A DNA stretch of 64,000 nucleotides. Origin: Liolophura sinensis. Lineage: Eukaryota; Mollusca; Polyplacophora; Chitonida; Chitonidae. Below the pieces are notes generated by a model that was not told the origin of the DNA, made no database searches, and worked only from the letters and a program-made list of their open reading frames with translations. Shown one piece after another: positions 58,321-64,000 of the stretch (positions are counted from its first letter, which is position 1; the number at the start of each line of letters is the position of its first letter). Location of the stretch: contig NC_088304.1 of assembly GCF_032854445.1 (NCBI RefSeq), positions 5,396,001 through 5,460,000 of the forward strand. Reading direction: 5' to 3'. The translations under genes were made by a program, and so were the position numbers.

Positions 58321-61196
58321 ACAATAATAACTACGTCAAAGCCCATAACAGAACAGAAATAGCAATAATTTTATTGAAAACACACAAAACAACCCATAAC
58401 TTGTATTTTGGTCTCTCATTTGCCTCAGCAAGGCAATGTACCAATCTTCATTCGACAATGTATATTTATTATATTTGATTGTTAATGCTCAATACCACAT
58501 TGGTAAGTTACCATGTTTACTCAGAAGAAGTTTTCTACACGATACGGTAGCCTGTATGTATACCATACTGCAGGAGGAAACTCCATAAATGGCCACACAC
58601 AAGCATTATTGTCACCAGGGCCTCACAAACAGAGCAGAGAAATCCACAAAATCTCTGCCCCCGGCCAGGTTTGGGTCCACTAGGCACATGCCTCCAATCC
58701 CTAAATTTATGCACACAATTATTAGAAAAATGACATCAAAAAAGATTTCTTTGTGTCACTAAAGATGCAACCTTCATAAATCTGCATATATTATTTCTCT
58801 ACACTCAACGTTTCTCTCAGAATTAATCTTTCAAAATATTGGTCACAGTGTTGATTGAAAAGGTCGAAGAATTGGTTTAGGTCAAGATATGAAAATAGTA
58901 CTGACAGTAAGTGCTTGGATGGTAGATGATAATCTGTGGGATGATTGATGGTTAGATCAGGTAACTTTAGAGCTAGAGTCGTAATTCTGTGTACACAGAT
59001 ATACCTAAGGCCCGCAAGGTGGGTGTGGAGATGGGTTTGTAGCCTGAAAGAGTCTCAGAATGGGGAACCTTCCTGATGGCCGGACGCACACCACAGGACT
59101 GTATTACCATACCTTATTCTACTGACAGGGCCACAGCTAGAAGGGGCAGTTCTTTAACATTGCCTGGAACTCTTAAAACGTGTACAAAGGGTGGTAAGGA
59201 GTAACCTGATGAGTGACACGTTAGCAATGGCTGATGCCATGCACCTGTCCATACTTGTACTTGCTGCTGTCGGAATCTTAATAAATCATTCAAGTTTCAT
59301 TTCAGGTTGTTTGTGTTACCTGTAAGTGAAAAATTCTTTTGTATGGCATTAAGCAACAAATAAATAAAAAAAATTGACAGATAAATATATTATATTTTCC
59401 CGGAGGTTTACCATTTTCCCATGTTAAACATTTTACATAAATAATGAAATAAATATACAACATTTCACCAAAAGTGTAGCGTTTTTCAGGTTACACATTT
59501 TGCAGGATTCTTCATGGTGCATCCACCTTATAGGGCCATGCACCTGAGAGATTTTATCATGAAGTTTGATTAGTTCTTACCAAAAGTATCATTTCTATGA
59601 CTTCATGTGCTTCTGAAAATACATTCTTACATGCCAAACTCTAGGTGAAATACAGAAAACCTAAAATGTCAGCAATATTAGATTCCTAGCTAATATGCTT
59701 TGTGCTACATACAGAGTTCATTAATTACCATCTATTACATCCAATGTGGGCTCTCACATGGATAAAGCACTTTGCTACTCACACTAGATTGGCCCCTGGC
59801 CACTGACTGCTGGTTTCTTGGATTGAGGTTAAACATTCTTTTCAACAATACTCAGTAATATAAGATGGATGGAAACATGGGTGAAGAAAGGGAGCACTAA
59901 TTTGATGTAAATGTCACTTGTAAACGTGGAGTGAATCTCACACCTGATACTTCACACCTGTCTAATACATTTACGCTCACGCTCTCAAATCAAGCGGGAG
60001 ACAATTTACTACCTCATACTTCATACGTGTCTAATATGTTGACCTTTAACGATTCCTCATTTCCAGCCAGTTCTGAGCCTTTTTTTGTTGTTTGTTTTTT
60101 ATCCATTATCAACCTTCAATTAGAAGTCCATGACATCCCGAAATACCAGAGGATCAAAAATACAGAGGTAACACCTGAGCCATTATCCACAAATTACAAA
60201 ACAGTTTAAATTTTGGGACAAATCTTAACAATGAAATTACCCAGAGGATTTGAAGACCTAATAGATATTACATGCTTCGCAAATGGTTAACAATACGCAA
60301 CATCTCTACATGAACACAAGAGTTTTGAGATTCAGTGTTACAATATCATGGGGACATTCATTTGTGCTGTGACGTCGCTTACCACACTTAAGGACTGATA
60401 AGCGTGAATTAACGAAGGCAGGTATATACTGACATTAATCAATATTTAATATCCATAGTCAATGACTTATTTCCCGAAATATTTTTCTTAGAGGATTGTC
60501 TAGGTAATTCCATAAATTTAAATTAAATTTCTAGGGCATAAAAATGAGAAATACAGGAAGATCGTCACTGTAGCATAACCCCTACAGTAGACCATCGGAG
60601 TCAAGGTATGTACAATCTAGCAAGACATGCCTAGAAAATCAAGGGACACAACTCCTGCAATCATTGTTGTCAGGAAGTCTGACATCTCTGATAATTATGA
60701 GATATTAACAATTGTGGCTTACATTTCAAGCTCTTAGATCTCAATTACAGCAGCTCAACTGTTGCAACAATGCGCATGAATAGCCACACGATCTGTCGAA
60801 CATCTTGAGTTCATCTGCACTCAGAAATAGCACCAAAATAGGTCATTCAACCAGTTTTAAGCAGCTATTGAACTGAGGTTAATTTCTGAATTTATTGAAC
60901 AGAAGAAAAGAGAAAATTGAGCGGGAAAGGAGAGTAATTGTGGGATAAAGGCGGGTTAGGTTAAGAAGTGTGGGATAAACGGGGTAAGGTTAACAAGTGT
61001 AGAGGAGTAGCGGATTTATCCCATCTGGAAACTTGAGATAAACGAGAGGCAATTTGTCATCAGTCCCACCTCTCCTAAAGGCATTTAAATGAGGATTTAC
61101 CCACACTTCACAATGGTTCACCATGAATTATAATCCTGTGCAGCAAGAGATTCAAGATATATGTGGCAGGCAAAGGGATAGTGGGAAGAGAGCATT
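58321..61196. other. Intergenic sequence, no gene recognised; one SINE tail
   Basis: The only named element is a SINE tail at 59322-59372 (gtaagtgaaaaattcttttg then tatggcattaagcaacaaat). The plus frame at 59931-60209 was considered and rejected. Confidence 0.45.
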
Positions 61197-61610
61197 ATTT
61201 ATTTGTCTACTTCAGTGTTGTTTAACCTCATACTCAAGAAGTTTTCACTTATAGGCTGGAGATCAGTTTAATTGGTGTACAACATGTAAAACTGGAGCGC
61301 CCGGGGTAAACCACTCACCTTTGGTGAATTACAAATTACAGATAAACACACTACTGTTTCAAAGACACAGCCCATTCCCATTATTCTGAGATTCTGAGTA
61401 GGCAATACAATAGATCTTACAATGTACATATCCATCCCCTAGTAATCAATTAGAGGCCTTCCTCAAGGGATATCTTTCAGTCTGCATGCAGCCAGCATTA
61501 TGGGGCGAAGAAACCAGGGAGGGCACGGGAAAAACTCAATACCGTCTGCAGGTTAACTGGAGACAAAGTCAGCAAAAGTTGGACTTGAACTCCTTCGTAT
61601 TACTGATCTC
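61197..61610 (-). mobile_element. Two adjacent SINE fragments, main family
   Basis: 61197-61330 is a tail half (ttatttatttgtctacttca, actcaagaagttttcactta, gcgcccggggtaaacc). 61478-61610 is a core-to-head part (gcagccagcattatggggcg, gtctgcaggttaactggaga, gttggacttgaactcc). They may be one element split by the unrelated ~150 bp between them. Confidence 0.65.
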
Positions 61611-61679
61611 CTGACTAAGCCGAAGACTCCAGACATTTCACCCAACCCATGCAGTCCTATTTCCTTGCTTTAACGTGTG

Positions 61680-61795
61680 TGATTGCTGTGAGTTCAAGTC
61701 CAGCTCATGCTGGCTTCCTCACCGGTCATACATGGGCAGGTCTTCCAGCAACCTGCAGACTGCCATGGATGTCCCCCAGGATGTGGCCATGGTCG
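61680..61795 (+). mobile_element. SINE middle fragment, main family
   Basis: gattgctgtgagttcaagtc, cagctcatgctggcttcctc and ggtcttccagcaacctgcag. Head and tail missing; opposite orientation to the fragments just upstream. Confidence 0.75.
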
Positions 61796-63399
61796 TCAGT
61801 GACATATTCTCATATAAATACACACAGCATTCAGAGAATACTGATAATTCGCCAGATTTAGCAGTTCATAAAACTGCATATGTTCGAGTCATGTGATAAA
61901 TTCAAATATTGACCTCTCAACAAATATAAAGTTCTCTAATTAGCTAGTGCTAACATCTTGTCAAAGGCCAAAATTGTTATACTGTTACAACTATGTTCAT
62001 TGTATGTGTTCATAAGACACTGTGGGGAGTTTACCACACAGGTCTTTGATATGCAAATCGTGAACTTCATTTGGAAATCCATGTACTATGAAATACTGAG
62101 CTGTGGTGAAAATAAAAAAGGACTTTGATATGCAAATCACTATGTACGATTGGCTATCTATGTACTATGTACTGTGGGTGGCCTCTGCAATACTATGATT
62201 GGCCAAAAACTGGACACCAAAAACTGGACACCGACACCGCCACGGCTAGCATCTGATCCTTATCTCACAATACCTCTCCCTACTTCGTACAGGCCGGCTA
62301 ATAAATCATCAGATTAAGATATTGTCATTATATTATGACTGAAGAGAAGAACTTGTACACCCGATACTGGTGGTGACAAAATACTATAACAGAAATAACT
62401 GGCACTATACAGATCCTAGAGCAATGAGGAACTATAGAGTGAAAGTCGTGACCTTGACGTCTTGGGATGAGCATTTGCTGAGAAGAGTTGGTAATCCGTT
62501 TAACTATGTCGAACAGTGGGAGCAGACCCGTGAGCAAGTAACCAATGATGGAGTGTTAAGCCTGAGTGTTGTCCTGTCACTGCCCAGCTGAGCTCAGTCG
62601 CCGGTGGGAGTGTTCTACACTGACTTCAGCAGATATGTCTCTGGAGAGGTAATCAAGCAATCGAGGCTGACCAGATCATAACGACGGTTGGAGATCCATC
62701 TTCATCATGCGGCAGAGACATACACTGACACTCTTGCATTGACTCTCTCATCCAGGCTGAGAAATTTAGTCAGAAAATTTGGCTGGGAAATTAAGAGACT
62801 GATTACTCCACTAATTGCAAGCTGTTAATGAATCTAACAAAAGGCTTCAAACCACCCCAATCTCATTGATATGAAGACAGCCCATTTTCTTCCTTTAGAC
62901 AGCCCATTTTCTTCCTTTAAATGAACTGAAATTCAGTTAAGGGCGACATCACTCTTTAAAGCCAGATTTGCATTTTATCTGACAGACTTTTGTTCAAATA
63001 AAATTCAAACTGAGAAACTGGAATTTGCGTTGTATGAACAGTAGCGCTCAAAACCACGTCAGTATAACTGTTTTGTGTATGTTATGAACAATGGTACATT
63101 TATGGTAAACGTAGTTTACAGAGCATACCTCCAATATGTTAGACATGATGATCATGCATTCTCAAAAAAAACTGAAATGTCTTTCAGAAATTTACAAAGA
63201 AAACATCATCTGGCAGTCTAAGGATGAGTGAATGTAAACAAAAATCCTCTCAGTCTATCACAGATGCCATCATTCTGATCTGGATTTAAACAAAACTGCA
63301 TCCTGAGATCAGGGCATGAAATTGCGCTAGATTTTCGAAAACAAGATTTTAACATCACCACATGCCACATGCAATCAGTATCAATTATTTATTTTAAAA
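61796..63399. other. Intergenic, no gene recognised
   Basis: No named repeat. The plus frame at 62370-62591 looks mildly protein-like but has no family match or firm splice sites. Confidence 0.4.
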
Positions 63400-63590
63400 T
63401 ACATATCTACAAAGTGCATTTCCCTGAAACACAGCATGTAGTGTACAAAGTGCAGATCCCTGAAGCACAGCATGTACTGTCCAAAGTGCATTTCACTGAA
63501 ATATAACATGTAGTGTACAAAGTGCATTTCACTGAAATGTAACATGTACTGTACCAAGTGTATTTCACTGAAATGTAACAAGAGCAGTTC
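63400..63590. repeat. ~36-bp array (gtacaaagtgcatttcactg)
   Basis: About five units with acatgtagtgtacaaagtgc and cactgaaatgtaac. Confidence 0.88.
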
Positions 63591-63676
63591 ATGGAAATAT
63601 ACATCTTCATTCGAAACAAAAAATAAACTAATAGAGGAGCATGTTGTTTATAAGAATCATAAACAGACAACCTCCT

Positions 63677-63693
63677 CCCCCCCCCCCCCCCCC
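63677..63693. repeat. Poly(C) run
   Basis: 17 consecutive C after cctcct. Length is prone to sequencing error. Confidence 0.9.
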
Positions 63694-63850
63694 GCCCTCC
63701 TTTCACCTCCTCTTATCTACCAACTATCCGACAGACTGCAAATAACAGCATGTTTTCCATGAGTCTTTTGAACCTGCTAAATGCACTGACTGAAAGCCTG
63801 TCAACTAACAAATATTAAAGAAAAATCCTTCATCTGGCAAGGTCTAATGC

Positions 63851-63965
63851 CTATTTATTTATTTATTTATTTATTTGATTGGTGTTTTACGCCGTACTCA
63901 AAAATATTTCACTTATATGACAGAGGCCAACATCATGATAGGAGGAAACATGGCAGCACTAAAGC
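63851..63965 (-). mobile_element. SINE, main family, tail half near the window edge
   Basis: (ttta)n, then attggtgttttacgccgtac, aaaaatatttcacttatatg and acagaggccaacatcatgat; degenerates by 63965. Confidence 0.85.
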
Positions 63966-64000
63966 TACTGGCAAGAATGGTTCATATTTTAATAGCATAA

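Noticed and set aside
59931-60209. Plus-strand 92-aa frame
   Set aside because: Low-complexity composition, no homology recognised, no gene context.
62370-62591. Plus-strand coding exon (NYRVKVVTLTSWDEH...)
   Set aside because: No pyrimidine tract before the possible acceptor, no family match, and the opposite strand is equally open.

Overview
This window is animal nuclear DNA: AT-rich, intron-rich, gene-poor and full of tandem and dispersed repeats. The commonest dispersed repeat is a tRNA-derived SINE. Its pieces read 'attggtgttttacgccgta' and 'gaaatattcttgagtacgg', end in (AAAT)n, and resemble SINEs I know from molluscs, especially bivalves. A marine lophotrochozoan, most likely a mollusc, is therefore my best guess; the species cannot be named. 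No bacterial operon, CRISPR array or complete transposase was seen.

One gene is securely recognised, on the minus strand: an orthologue of calcium/calmodulin-dependent protein kinase kinase (CaMKK, closest by eye to vertebrate CAMKK2). I assembled 15 coding exons between 37341 and 4329. All have AG/GT boundaries and matching codon phases. From the ATG at 37299-37301 they give a protein of 632 or 649 residues: a Ser-rich N-terminus, a full kinase domain with the Arg/Pro-rich CaMKK insert, and a calmodulin-binding tail. The two lengths come from one boundary near 5080, where the TAA stop overlaps a GTAAGA splice donor. Two exons are only 22 and 26 nt long. Phase-compatible candidate 5' exons lie at 43419-43560 and 48567-48651. 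An exon-like segment ending in a stop lies at 45392-45522.

The most unusual structure is a set of minisatellites that seem to have grown out of this gene's own splice junctions. The array at 8421-9655 is about 34 copies of a 36-bp unit made of the last ~20 nt of an intron plus the first ~16 nt of the next exon, so each copy carries a decoy 3' splice site. The array at 6541-6935 repeats the end of the following exon plus the start of its intron. A third array, at 14950-15390, abuts another acceptor and repeats branch-point-like and pyrimidine-rich sequence. A separate 35-bp intronic array (12731-13336) carries 16 exact AP-1 motifs (TGAGTCA).

Layout. 1-3.8 kb: AT-rich flank with degenerate minisatellites. 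3.8-37.3 kb: CaMKK coding exons and introns. 37.3-48.7 kb: putative 5' introns and upstream exons, with a CpG-rich TATA-containing segment near 37.6 kb. 48.7-64 kb: no recognisable gene; tandem repeats, SINE copies and diverged duplicated segments. The plus strand shows no convincing gene.
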